Shown in pieces: positions 1-8,200 of a DNA stretch of 64,000 nucleotides (the stretch's first letter is position 1; each line of letters opens with the position of its first letter). Below the pieces are notes generated by a model. The model saw nothing but the letters and a program-made list of their open reading frames with translations, ran no database searches and was not told where the DNA came from. The position numbers were made by a program, and so were the translations under genes. The DNA is from an uncultured Roseicyclus sp. (lineage in GTDB: Bacteria; Pseudomonadota; Alphaproteobacteria; Rhodobacterales; Rhodobacteraceae): NCBI GenBank assembly GCA_947494975.1, contig CANLXA010000004.1:591001-655000 (forward strand). The letters run 5' to 3'.

Positions 1-699
1 CCGCCCGCCCACGGTGCTGATGGTCCAACCTCTGTCTGCCTTTTTCAACGATTGCACGGCGCTTTGGCCGAAGATCTGCACGCCCCGGCTTTTGGCGGCA
101 TTTGCCAGCCCGCGGGCAAACATCAGGGGCTGCACAGCGCCGCCGCGCGGGTTCACCATGCCGGATCGATAGGCGCGGCTGCCCGATAGCGAGACAACAT
201 CGCCGGCCCCGACAATCGACATCTCGGCGCCGATCGCGTTCCAGTTTCGAATATCGGCTTCGGATTTCCGATGCGCCGCGCCGTTGTGGTGGACCCGCAG
301 CCATCCCTTTTGACGGGCCTGGCATTCGATCTGGTAGGTCTTGATCAGGTCAAAGATCTCGTCCGCCGAATTCAGCGATGCCTCCGCCAGCCGATCAAAC
401 GTTTTCCCGCCCACGATTTGCCTGATCCTGTCGGGCGAATTGAACGGCATCATTGGGTTGACCTGCCCACCGGTCCGCCCCGACGCGCCCGCCCCGACAT
501 CGCCCGCATCCACCACCGCCACGCGCGTCCCGGCCTCGGCCAGGGCAAGGGCCGCCCTAAGGCCCGTATATCCCGCGCCGATCACCGCGACATCGACATC
601 CAGATCGCCCGCCAGCGGCGGATTGGCAGCTTCATCCGGCGCGGTGTGCATCCAGAGCGAGGCGGGCCTTATCGTCGCGGAGGCTGTGGGAACATTCAT
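1..699 (-). CDS. FAD-dependent oxidoreductase (DAO family), partial
   Basis: The 3' end lies outside the window; 233 codons are visible with no stop. The N-terminus carries an FAD dinucleotide-binding motif (GAGYTG, residues 41-46) followed by a GASGRTGGQ-type segment. This is the pattern of D-amino-acid oxidase/glycine oxidase-fold enzymes such as gamma-glutamylputrescine oxidase. The family oxidises amines or amino acids with O2 or a quinone acceptor. The start is the ATG ending at 699; the Shine-Dalgarno is weak. The gene follows the IclR regulator on the same strand, and a candidate operator shared with the ABC transporter promoter lies directly upstream. The substrate cannot be assigned from this fragment. 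Confidence 0.85.
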   Translation of the reverse strand, partial: MNVPTASATIRPASLWMHTAPDEAANPPLAGDLDVDVAVIGAGYTGLRAALALAEAGTRVAVVDAGDVGAGASGRTGGQVNPMMPFNSPDRIRQIVGGKTFDRLAEASLNSADEIFDLIKTYQIECQARQKGWLRVHHNGAAHRKSEADIRNWNAIGAEMSIVGAGDVVSLSGSRAYRSGMVNPRGGAVQPLMFARGLANAAKSRGVQIFGQSAVQSLKKADRGWTISTVGGR

Positions 700-704
700 G
701 TAGG

Positions 705-720
705 TCTCGCAATGCGGAAC
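705..720. promoter_or_regulatory. Candidate IclR operator (site 1)
   Basis: Read on the minus strand, this is GTTCCGCATTGCGAGA. It matches the site at 1669-1684 (GTTCCGCAATGCGGGA) at 14 of 16 positions, and the two sites flank the IclR gene. It lies only 6-21 bases upstream of the oxidoreductase start codon, so if real it would act close to the ribosome-binding region or downstream of the transcription start. Operator function is inferred. Confidence 0.4.
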
Positions 721-763
721 GCGCCTCTTATTTTGTGAGAGTCCGCCGGTATCGGTCAACCCC

Positions 764-1579
764 TTACTGCAGCGTTGCGTCCCAGCCATTCAGTGATGAG
801 ATATCCGATGCGGCACGGATCAGATGCGGCGCATAACGCTCCACTTGCTCAGGCGTGGCATTATCCGTGATCGTCCAGACGGACAGGCAGGCCGACACAT
901 CGCCCTGCGCGTCCCGGATCGGGGCGGCCATGCCGATCACGTGGAAGTATTCCTCACAGATGGCCAAGGCATAACCGCGCGCACGGATGTCGGGCATTTC
1001 GGCTTCGAGGTCCGCCGCTTCGGTTTTCGTGAATTCAGTGAATTTCGCAAGCTTCATCGTCGCCAGCATTTCAGCCCGGCGTTTGTCGGTCATGTAGGCC
1101 AGAAACACCTTGCCCGCCGCGGTGTTGTGGAGCGGCGCCCGATCACCGGCGCGGGCCGCGAGACGAAGCGACAGGCGATCGGAGGTCCGCAGATACAAAA
1201 TGAACTCATCATCGTGGATCGAGAGCGCCGCATTCATCCCGGTGATCTCGCTCAGGGCGTCCATGGCCGGCACGGCAATGTCGTGGATATCCGTGCGATG
1301 CCAACTGGCCCGTGCCCAGAGCTTCAGACGGGGCCCGGTAAAGTAAGTGCGGCTATGTTCATCATAGCTGATCATGTCTTCGCTTTTGAGCACCGCCAGG
1401 ATGCGGTGACACGAGCTTTTGACGAAGCCAGTGCGCGCCACGATTTCTGAAAACGGAAGTGGTTTTCGCGACATGCTGATCACATCCATGATCATCGCGC
1501 ATTTCGTGACGATGGAGCTTTCCGTCGTGCGGGCCAATGTGTTGTCTCCCGGGTTCAGCCACTTTGGGCGGATCGACAC
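764..1579 (-). CDS. IclR family transcriptional regulator
   Basis: The 271-residue protein has the IclR layout. An N-terminal winged helix-turn-helix spans about residues 25-85 (SEIVARTGFVKSSCHRIL) and a C-terminal effector-binding domain runs from about 95 to 265 (LHNTAAGKVFLAYM is typical). Family members bind small organic acids or related metabolites and repress or activate adjacent catabolic genes. It stands between the FAD oxidoreductase and the divergently transcribed ABC transporter, so it probably controls both. Candidate operators are at 705-720 and 1669-1684. The effector is unknown. The chosen ATG gives a normal family length. Confidence 0.93.
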   Translation of the reverse strand: MSIRPKWLNPGDNTLARTTESSIVTKCAMIMDVISMSRKPLPFSEIVARTGFVKSSCHRILAVLKSEDMISYDEHSRTYFTGPRLKLWARASWHRTDIHDIAVPAMDALSEITGMNAALSIHDDEFILYLRTSDRLSLRLAARAGDRAPLHNTAAGKVFLAYMTDKRRAEMLATMKLAKFTEFTKTEAADLEAEMPDIRARGYALAICEEYFHVIGMAAPIRDAQGDVSACLSVWTITDNATPEQVERYAPHLIRAASDISSLNGWDATLQ

Positions 1580-1658
1580 GCTCCTGCGCGCGCTTCACTC
1601 CGCGTCCCACCATAAGAAAAAGGTTGACGCATAGTCCGCTTTAGATAGCCTTGCTATA

Positions 1659-1684
1659 CGGAACGCGAGTTCCGCAATGCGGGA
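1659..1684. promoter_or_regulatory. Candidate IclR operator (site 2) in divergent promoter region
   Basis: Two overlapping inverted elements are visible: CGGAAC-GCGA-GTTCCG (1659-1674, perfect 6-base arms) and GTTCCGCAATGCGGGA (1669-1684, nearly the same as the site upstream of the FAD oxidoreductase). The position suits control of both genes: about 80 bases from the IclR start and 95 bases from the binding-protein start. The binding protein is inferred from proximity. Confidence 0.5.
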
Positions 1685-1778
1685 GTCTAAGGCGCGAATC
1701 AAAAAAAGCAACTGCAGTCGAAAAAGGACTGTCGACACCCTGCCAAAACAAATCAGACCTTCTCAACAGGAGAGTAAT

Positions 1779-2780
1779 ATGAAGAAGACAATCGCCACGT
1801 TGCTGGCCGGAACCGCTATCCTCGCCAGCGGCCAGGCTGCATTGGCCGATGGCCATATCGAAGAGATCACCGTGGCCTATTTCCTCGAATGGCCGCTGCC
1901 CTTGTACGAAGCCTGGGCCAATGGCGAATTCGAAGAAGCCATGGGGATCGATTTGAACTGGGTTTCGTTTGAAACCGGGACTGCAATGTCGGCGGCCATG
2001 GCGTCCGGTGATGTTCAGATCGCCGTGTCGCAAGGTCTTCCGCCCTTCGTGGTCGCCGCATCCGCCGGCCAGGACCTACAGGTTGTCGACGTGGCCGTGA
2101 CCTATGCCGATAACGACAACTGCGTCGTACGCTCGGATCTGGAAATCGACGCCGACAACGCCTCCGAACTGTCCGGCCGCCGCGTTGCCGTGCCGCTGGG
2201 CACTGCCGCCCATTACGGTTTTCTGCGCCAGATGGAGCATTTCGGCGTTGATCTTGCCAGCCTCGACATCGTCGACATGGCCCCGCCCGAAGGCGCTGCT
2301 GCCCTGTCGCAGGGTGCGGTTGATTTCGCATGCGGCTATGGCGGTGGTCTGACCCGTATGCTGGAATACGGCAACGTGCTGCTGACCGGTGAGGAAAAGA
2401 CGGAGCTGGGCATCCTGGTGTTCGACGTGATCTCGGCCCCCGCCGAGTTCGTCGCGGAAAACCCCGATCTCGTGGCGCAGTTCGTGGCCGTCGGCCAGGC
2501 CGCAAACGAGCGCTGGAATTCCGGTGAGGGTGGCGACGAAATGCTGGCCGTGATCGCCGAACGTGCCGGTATGGACCTTGAAGGGGCCCGCGCCGCGATC
2601 TCCACCATGGGCTTCCCCGATGCGGACACCGTGCTGGGTGAGACGTGGATGGGCGGCGGCATGTCCGAGTTCATGCTGGGCGTGGCGAACGTGTTCGTGG
2701 AAGCAGGCTCGATCGACAGCGCGCTGTCGAGCTACGAGGACGCGGTGAACCCCGGACCTCTGAGCGCCGCGGCCAACTGA
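1779..2780 (+). CDS. ABC transporter substrate-binding protein, taurine/nitrate (TauA) type
   Basis: The 333-residue periplasmic binding protein begins with a classical signal peptide (basic MKK, hydrophobic core, cleavage probably after ALA-DG near residue 23). The mature part has the TauA/SsuA/ThiY-like fold, with motifs such as FLEWPLPLYEAWA and YADNDNCVV. The start at 1779 was chosen over an upstream in-frame ATG because it is preceded by CAGGAGAG and begins the signal peptide. Tau-type systems import small organic compounds. No taurine-degradation genes are nearby, so the ligand is open; the neighbouring catabolic genes suggest an amino-acid derivative. A strong hairpin follows the gene. 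Confidence 0.9.
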   Translation: MKKTIATLLAGTAILASGQAALADGHIEEITVAYFLEWPLPLYEAWANGEFEEAMGIDLNWVSFETGTAMSAAMASGDVQIAVSQGLPPFVVAASAGQDLQVVDVAVTYADNDNCVVRSDLEIDADNASELSGRRVAVPLGTAAHYGFLRQMEHFGVDLASLDIVDMAPPEGAAALSQGAVDFACGYGGGLTRMLEYGNVLLTGEEKTELGILVFDVISAPAEFVAENPDLVAQFVAVGQAANERWNSGEGGDEMLAVIAERAGMDLEGARAAISTMGFPDADTVLGETWMGGGMSEFMLGVANVFVEAGSIDSALSSYEDAVNPGPLSAAAN

Positions 2781-2791
2781 TCAGGTTCCCG

Positions 2792-2820
2792 AAGGGGCCC
2801 GGTGTTCCGGGCCCCTTCTT
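2792..2820 (+). terminator. Intercistronic hairpin/terminator after binding-protein gene
   Basis: A perfect 11-base stem (AAGGGGCCCGG / CCGGGCCCCTT, loop TGTT) at 2792-2817 is followed by a pyrimidine-rich tract. Its place between the binding protein and the ATPase gene fits partial termination or mRNA protection, which would give more binding protein than membrane components. Confidence 0.8.
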
Positions 2821-2861
2821 CTTTTCCCTCTTTTCGTCTTTACGAGACAGGAGTGCCACGC

Positions 2862-3668
2862 ATGACCGGCTTGGCTATCAGAAATGTCTCCATGCGCTTC
2901 GACCTGCCGGGTGGCGGGGCCGTGCAAGCGCTGGAAAATGTGTCGCTCGACATCAAACAGGGCGAAATCCTGAGCGTCCTGGGGCCGTCCGGATGCGGCA
3001 AGACAACGCTTCTCAATATCGTGGCGGGTTTTCTTGCCCCAACGGAGGGCGTGATCGAGTTGAATGGGCACGAGGTGCACGGGCCAGATGCCGAACGCGG
3101 CATGGTGTTCCAGAAAGGCGCCTTGTTCGAATGGATGAGCGTCCGCGAGAATGTCAGTTTCGGGCCGAGGATGAAGGGCCAGCGTGCAGCGCAATACACC
3201 CAGAACGTGGATCACCTGCTGGATGTTGTGGGTCTGCAGGATTTCAAGGAAAAGGCGATCTACGAGCTGTCGGGCGGCATGCAGCAGCGCGTGGCTCTGG
3301 CCCGCTGCCTCGCCAATGATCCGGACGTGATCTTGATGGACGAACCCCTCGGCGCGCTTGATGCGCTGACGCGTGAGAAGATGCAAAGCCTTGTGCTGAA
3401 ACTCTGGAAAGAGACCGGCAAGACGATCATCCTGATCACCCACTCCGTCGAAGAAGCCCTGCTTCTGGGTGAACGGCTCATCGTGATGGCCCCGCGCCCC
3501 GGTCGTATCCACAAGGAATACAACCTTCCCTTTGCGGATGAAGGCGTCGATGCCGATCTGCGCGAAGTGAAGAAGAACCCCAAATTCGCGGAAGTGCGCG
3601 AGGAAATCCTCGGCATGATCTGGGATATGGAAGAAGAGATTATGGGCAGAACGGAGGCCGCACAATGA
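2862..3668 (+). CDS. ABC transporter ATP-binding protein, taurine/nitrate (TauB) type
   Basis: The 268-residue ATPase carries Walker A GPSGCGKTT (41-49), signature LSGGMQQR (136-143) and Walker B VILMDEP (156-162). It has the TauB/SsuB character (ITHSVEEALLLGERLIVM, APRPGRI). It would energise import of the compound captured by the upstream binding protein. The start at 2862 follows GACAGGAG and begins the conserved domain; an earlier in-frame ATG lies against the terminator hairpin. The stop overlaps the permease start by four bases (ATGA), so the two proteins are translationally coupled. Confidence 0.93.
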   Translation: MTGLAIRNVSMRFDLPGGGAVQALENVSLDIKQGEILSVLGPSGCGKTTLLNIVAGFLAPTEGVIELNGHEVHGPDAERGMVFQKGALFEWMSVRENVSFGPRMKGQRAAQYTQNVDHLLDVVGLQDFKEKAIYELSGGMQQRVALARCLANDPDVILMDEPLGALDALTREKMQSLVLKLWKETGKTIILITHSVEEALLLGERLIVMAPRPGRIHKEYNLPFADEGVDADLREVKKNPKFAEVREEILGMIWDMEEEIMGRTEAAQ

Positions 3669-4957
3669 TCCCCCTTCTGATCTATGTCGGCATCTTCGTT
3701 GTCGCCTTCTTCGCGGTGCGCGCCGTCGCTGGCGGTATTGCGCGCACCGGGTTCTCGTCGCTGAAAACGGTCACGTTCGGGGACGAAAGCGCTGTCACGC
3801 CGGACCGGCGCGCATCGGTGATCTCGATCCTGACGCTGTTCTTTTTGTGGGCCACTTTCACCGGATCGGCCCTGATCCCGTCCTTCCTGCACATGCCCGG
3901 CCCGCCCTTGGGTCTGCATACGTTCGAGCACACGGTGCAGAACGCGGAGGGTGAGACCGATACCGCCACCGTGACTTTCCTGCTGTTCGAGACCGAACAG
4001 GATGCGGAGGGCAATGATTTGCCCGACCCTGAGCCGCCGGCGGTGGAGCCGGGCGAGGGCTTTGCGCTCAACGACAGCCTGATCATCGAGGCCTACGGCT
4101 CGGAGCTGGCGCGCCTGCAGGACAATGATGAGCTGACCCGCGATGACGGCACCACCATCGTCGCCGTGAACGGGCAACCGATCAGTCCGGGCGATCGGCT
4201 TGATTTCAGCTTCGGGACGATCTCGATGTCGACGCGCGGCTCGCTCAACATCCTGCCCGACCAAGGCTGGCAGATGGAGCCGATCTGGCTGCCCGCGCCC
4301 GAATCCGTGGCGGTGCGGTTCTGGGACATCCTGTGGAACGGGTTCCGCAACTTCTCGCTGGCCGAACATCTGGGCTATTCGCTATTCCGGGTTGTCGTCG
4401 GCTTCGTTCTGGGGGCGCTGGTCGGTATCCCGCTGGGCTACGCGATGGGGCTGAGCAACTGGTTCCGGGGCTGGTTCGACCCGATCGTTGAGTTCATGCG
4501 CCCGGTCCCACCCTTGGCGCTGATCCCGCTGGTCATTATCTGGGCGGGCATTGGCGAGACTGGCAAAATTGTACTGCTGTTCCTCGCGGCTCTATGGATC
4601 ATGGCCATCGCCGCAAGGGCGGGTGTGTCGGGGGTGAACATCTCCAAGGTGCATGCGGCCTATTCGCTTGGTGCCAGCAAGTGGCAGATCATGCGCCACG
4701 TCATCATGCCCAACTCCCTGCCGGAAATCTTCACCGGTGCCCGCGTGGCGATGGGCGTGTGTTGGGGCACGGTGGTTGCCGCGGAACTGGTCGCGGCCGA
4801 ACAGGGCGCGGGCATGATGATCATGGTCGCATCGCGGTTCCAGAACACTGATATCGTGATCCTCGGCATTATCCTGATCGGGATCATCGGCTTCGGCATC
4901 GACATCCTGATGCGGTGGGCCGAGCGGATCCTGGTGCCCTGGAAAGGCCGCAGCTGA
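3665..4957 (+). CDS. ABC transporter permease, TauC type with large N-terminal insert
   Basis: The 430-residue permease is long for the TauC/SsuC family (usually about 250-280). Two hydrophobic segments (about 1-22 and 48-66) bracket a basic stretch. They are followed by about 150 polar residues (70-220) that are probably periplasmic, and then the normal BPD_transp_1 core (about 231-430). The core has the ATPase-contact loop AAYSLGASKWQIMRHVIMP and several transmembrane helices. The insert may interact with the binding protein. It is the last gene of the transporter operon and is followed by a terminator. Confidence 0.9.
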   Translation: MIPLLIYVGIFVVAFFAVRAVAGGIARTGFSSLKTVTFGDESAVTPDRRASVISILTLFFLWATFTGSALIPSFLHMPGPPLGLHTFEHTVQNAEGETDTATVTFLLFETEQDAEGNDLPDPEPPAVEPGEGFALNDSLIIEAYGSELARLQDNDELTRDDGTTIVAVNGQPISPGDRLDFSFGTISMSTRGSLNILPDQGWQMEPIWLPAPESVAVRFWDILWNGFRNFSLAEHLGYSLFRVVVGFVLGALVGIPLGYAMGLSNWFRGWFDPIVEFMRPVPPLALIPLVIIWAGIGETGKIVLLFLAALWIMAIAARAGVSGVNISKVHAAYSLGASKWQIMRHVIMPNSLPEIFTGARVAMGVCWGTVVAAELVAAEQGAGMMIMVASRFQNTDIVILGIILIGIIGFGIDILMRWAERILVPWKGRS

Positions 4958-4983
4958 TCCCGCCTGATCGGATGTGACTTGAG

Positions 4984-5014
4984 AACGCACTGGCCCAATG
5001 GGTCGGTGCGTTTT
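4984..5014 (+). terminator. Rho-independent terminator after tau-type ABC operon
   Basis: Arms AACGCAC (4984-4990) and GTGCGTT (5006-5012) are extended inward by a partly paired CCC/GGG, and TTTTGCTTT follows. It lies between the rightward permease gene and the end of the leftward operon, so it may serve both directions. Confidence 0.65.
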
Positions 5015-5023
5015 GCTTTGACG

Positions 5024-5770
5024 CTAGCGGCCCAGAAGCCGATAGGGGCCTCGGATCACATCGCCGATCCCCGCCATCCGGCCCATGTGCCATGCCAGCG
5101 CAAGGTTGCTTCCGAAGACGGGAATATCCAACTCCGCCTCCAGATCCGCGATCACATCAAGCGTCCGCAAATTTGTGCAGGAGAGGAAGATCCCGTCGAT
5201 ATCCGCCGCCCCGGCCAGATTGCGCGCCGCATCGGCGATGGAGACCGGATCGATGCGCGCGACATTGGCCTCCACCTCCTCTCCAAAGCTGACAGTTCGG
5301 GCCACCGGCGTCCCCGCCGTCACAAAGGCCTCGGCCAACGCGTTGGCAATGTCGGACGTGTAGGGCGATACGATCCCAAGGCGCTTGATGCCCAATTGGG
5401 TGCAGGCCATTCGCGCGGCATCAAGGGGGTTGCAGACATACCGCGTTGCGCATGCGCCTTTCACCAGCCTCTCCACCTGGTCAGGCCCGATCAGCGTGGT
5501 ACCCGACGTGCATCCGTAACCCACGGCATCGAATTGCGCCGCGCGTGGCAGCAGGCGCGCCGCGGCGGGCAGGTCCACGCCCATCTGCGCGATCATCTCG
5601 GGCGTCAATTCCGCGCCTGAGGGGATACGCGTGATGTAAAGGGCAATGCCCGGATCAGACAGCAGGCGGCGAAAGTCCTGCTCGATGGTCTCATCGGTTT
5701 GCAGTACGATCAGGCCCAGGGTCGCCGTCGTCCCTATGGATCCGATCAGGTTGTAGGAGGCATGTGTCAC
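5024..5770 (-). CDS. Maleate isomerase / Asp-Glu racemase superfamily protein (EutA-like)
   Basis: The 248-residue enzyme has the two-cysteine active site of the Asp/Glu/hydantoin racemase and maleate isomerase superfamily: GCTSGT with Cys87 and SCTNLRT with Cys198. Glycine-rich N-terminal and central segments (IGSIGTTATLGL, RLGIVSPY) fit the same fold. The nearest types I recognise are maleate cis-trans isomerase, arylmalonate decarboxylase and EutA of ectoine use. It is the last gene of a leftward operon and overlaps the M24 gene by four bases. Its reaction could be racemisation, isomerisation or decarboxylation of a small dicarboxylate; the sequence does not decide. Confidence 0.85.
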   Translation of the reverse strand: MTHASYNLIGSIGTTATLGLIVLQTDETIEQDFRRLLSDPGIALYITRIPSGAELTPEMIAQMGVDLPAAARLLPRAAQFDAVGYGCTSGTTLIGPDQVERLVKGACATRYVCNPLDAARMACTQLGIKRLGIVSPYTSDIANALAEAFVTAGTPVARTVSFGEEVEANVARIDPVSIADAARNLAGAADIDGIFLSCTNLRTLDVIADLEAELDIPVFGSNLALAWHMGRMAGIGDVIRGPYRLLGR

Positions 5771-6933
5771 AGTGTGATCTCCGGCATATCGGCGGGCGCG
5801 CGGGTTGAAAGAAGCTCCGGCCCTTCCGGGCGCAACACGATGTTTTCTTCATGCACAAGGATGCGCCCCGGTGCGATTTCGGCCGATGGCTCCAATGTCA
5901 GAACCATACCGTCGCGCAACTCGGTTCGATCCTTCGGCGTGAAGGACGGCCATTCGGTCAGCGTCACGCCAAGGCCGTGGCCGAACCGCCCGGTGCACGG
6001 CTGAACGCCACTCTCCGAGAGGGACGTGCTCATGATCCGGTGCGCATCGCTGGCCAGCATGCCGGGGCGGAGCGAGTCGAGCGCCGCATCCACCGCCTGG
6101 TGAAGCGCGGCGTGAGTGCGCCGGACATTATCGGCGGGCGGTCCGATCGAGAAGTTGCGATCAAAGTCGCAGAAATACCCGTCTTTCACCGCGCCCGTAT
6201 CGAGCATGAGGATATCGCCGGTTTGGAGGATTGCGTCATCCGCCGGAGAGATCACGTCGCCATATCCGCCCGGCCCCGCGCCGCCTGCAATGTAGCTGAC
6301 CCAATCCGCGCCTTCGTTCAGAAGCGCCATCTGAAACCGCCGCAAGACGTGATCGAGGCGCGGCGCCTTCTGAACGATCTCGGGCACATGGGTGAAGGCG
6401 GCGTCACCGATCCGGCAGGCCGCACGGATCTTGTCGATTTCGCGCTCGGATTTCACCTCTCGCACGCGCTGCACCACATCCGTGCCGTCGGCCAGGCGCG
6501 CGGGTCCAAGATGTCCGATCAACGCATGATAATCGGCAAGCGGCATTCGTAGGTGCGTTTCAAGCCCCATCGGTGTCCCGATCAGGCCGATGTCGCCCGC
6601 AACCTCGCGCAGTGTATTGGCCAGCAGGCTCACGCCATCATCCACGGGATCGGGGGCATCCCATGTCCGGATATCCGCCACCCATGTCCGGGCCATCAGG
6701 TCACGCCCGATGGAGGGGATAACGGCGATGGGTTTTCCGTGGGACGGTACAATCACGAACCATGGGCGCGCGGGGCTCTCCCAGAACCGCGTGAGGAAGC
6801 CGGTGGTGTAGAAGATGTCCGCAGCGGTAGTGAGCAGAAGGGCCGATAGCCCTGCGGCCTCCATACGGGTTTGTAACGCTTCGATCCGGCGTTCGTATTC
6901 AGTCGCCGGAAAGATCAGGGATCCCTCACCCAT
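5767..6933 (-). CDS. M24 (Xaa-Pro aminopeptidase/creatinase-fold) hydrolase
   Basis: The 388-residue protein has a creatinase-like N-terminal domain (about 10-150) and a pita-bread catalytic domain (about 160-380). The dinuclear metal ligands appear intact: Asp245 (DTG), Asp256 (DFDR), His319 (GHGLG), Glu348 (TLEPS) and Glu362/363 (HEEN). Family members cleave Xaa-Pro peptides, creatine, or the ring of ectoine (DoeA). The N-terminal sequence does not look like typical DoeA. It sits between the EutA-like and PLP-enzyme genes with 4- and 8-base overlaps, so it probably opens an amide or imide bond in the same pathway. Confidence 0.88.
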   Translation of the reverse strand: MGEGSLIFPATEYERRIEALQTRMEAAGLSALLLTTAADIFYTTGFLTRFWESPARPWFVIVPSHGKPIAVIPSIGRDLMARTWVADIRTWDAPDPVDDGVSLLANTLREVAGDIGLIGTPMGLETHLRMPLADYHALIGHLGPARLADGTDVVQRVREVKSEREIDKIRAACRIGDAAFTHVPEIVQKAPRLDHVLRRFQMALLNEGADWVSYIAGGAGPGGYGDVISPADDAILQTGDILMLDTGAVKDGYFCDFDRNFSIGPPADNVRRTHAALHQAVDAALDSLRPGMLASDAHRIMSTSLSESGVQPCTGRFGHGLGVTLTEWPSFTPKDRTELRDGMVLTLEPSAEIAPGRILVHEENIVLRPEGPELLSTRAPADMPEITL

Positions 6934-7975
6934 CTTCGGGCCCTTCGCTCAGCACGGCCAAGATGCGGGCCTCGGGCGGCAAGTCCAATCCGCCCGCCAT
7001 CGCGGCGCACAGACCTGCAGTGCCGGACGGCGTTGATGCGATCCCCAGGGCGGCAAGCCTCGCCGTGCCCTCCTCGGCCTCCGCTTCGGTGATCGTGGCG
7101 AAGATATCCGCATCCCGCGACAAGGACGCCAACGCCACCATGGAGGGAGTTTTGCAATCGAGCCGTCCCATGTTTGATACCGGCCCCCCCGTCGTCTGCA
7201 AGGCACCGGCACGGATGCTTTCGATGAGGGCGGGTGCCACCTCCGGCTCGACCACGATGATGATGGGGTCATCACCCCAGGCATGCCTTGCATGGGCCGC
7301 CAAGGCCGCAGCCATACCGCCGACGCCGGCTTGCAACAGGATATGTGTCGGGGGCACGGGGACCTGCTTCACAGCCTCGTGGGCCATCTGAAGGTAGCCC
7401 TCCATCACGTTCATGGCCGGGTCGATGTAGCCCTCCCACGTGCTGTCGGACAAAAGGGTCCACCCATGCTCGCGCGCCGCGGCCTCGGCGGCCTCCATGC
7501 TCTCTTCATAGGTGGCACCGGCGCGCACGACGTCGGCGCCCTTGGCGCGTAGCTTGGCGGCGAAGGCCTCCGGCACCGTATCCGACAGATAGATCACGGC
7601 GCGCGCGCCGAAAACACGCGCACCCGCCGCAACAGACAGGCCGTGGTTGCCGGCACTGGCCGCAACATAGGTTCTGCCATTCAGCGCCGATGTTATCGCG
7701 GCCGCGTCATTGGCTGCTGCTGCTGCATCTTTGGCCACCGCAAAGGCTGCGCCCAGGGCCTTGAAGCTGCCCAACCCCATACGGGCGCGCTCATCCTTAA
7801 TGTGGATCGAGCTGACGTTGCATTCCCGGGCCAGTTCCACGGCATCGATCAGCGGGGTGACATCATGCTTGGGGCAATCCGCAAGAAGCGCTGTTACGGC
7901 GTCGGACGTCGCGCGTGTGCGGGGCGCGTCGGGGAGCAAGCTATTGCCCCGATGGGGATTGAGAAGAATATCCAT
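6926..7975 (-). CDS. PLP-dependent ammonia-lyase (diaminopropionate ammonia-lyase-like)
   Basis: The 349-residue fold-type II PLP enzyme has the Schiff-base lysine at Lys72 in MGLGSFKALG and an ASAGNHGLSVAAGAR segment for phosphate and carboxylate binding. DSTWEGY and GVGGMAAALAAH segments are shared with diaminopropionate ammonia-lyase (DpaL/YgeX). Such enzymes release ammonia and a 2-oxo acid from amino acids by alpha,beta-elimination. The hydroxyectoine enzyme EutB belongs to the same broad group. The ATG ending at 7975 was preferred because it begins the conserved region; an in-frame ATG 57 bases upstream is possible. First gene of the leftward operon. Confidence 0.87.
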   Translation of the reverse strand: MDILLNPHRGNSLLPDAPRTRATSDAVTALLADCPKHDVTPLIDAVELARECNVSSIHIKDERARMGLGSFKALGAAFAVAKDAAAAANDAAAITSALNGRTYVAASAGNHGLSVAAGARVFGARAVIYLSDTVPEAFAAKLRAKGADVVRAGATYEESMEAAEAAAREHGWTLLSDSTWEGYIDPAMNVMEGYLQMAHEAVKQVPVPPTHILLQAGVGGMAAALAAHARHAWGDDPIIIVVEPEVAPALIESIRAGALQTTGGPVSNMGRLDCKTPSMVALASLSRDADIFATITEAEAEEGTARLAALGIASTPSGTAGLCAAMAGGLDLPPEARILAVLSEGPEDG

Positions 7976-8200
7976 TGAGGGCTGCCCCGCGTTGCTACTG
8001 ACACGCGAACAAGACGATGGACGGCACGCCATCGCAATCCCCTTTGCGACACCTGATGTCCGGTCGTTCCGTGGCGATCCGGGGCCAGGTTATCGGCAGG
8101 TCCGCCGGTTTCGTATGTGATCTGCCCGCCATTCAGCGCATAGTCGGACCACGGGCCATCAGAATAATGGCCCAAACGGAATGGGATAAGGCCGCGATGC
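7976..8200. promoter_or_regulatory. Divergent promoter region, ammonia-lyase operon / pxpBCA
   Basis: About 225 bases separate the two divergent start codons. Both operons must start here. I did not find a clear palindromic operator or a strong -35/-10 pair, so only the location can be stated. Confidence 0.5.

Noticed and set aside
1677-1778. Earlier start for the tau-type binding protein
   Set aside because: The 34-residue extension is basic and precedes a normal signal peptide; CAGGAGAG lies before ATG 1779.
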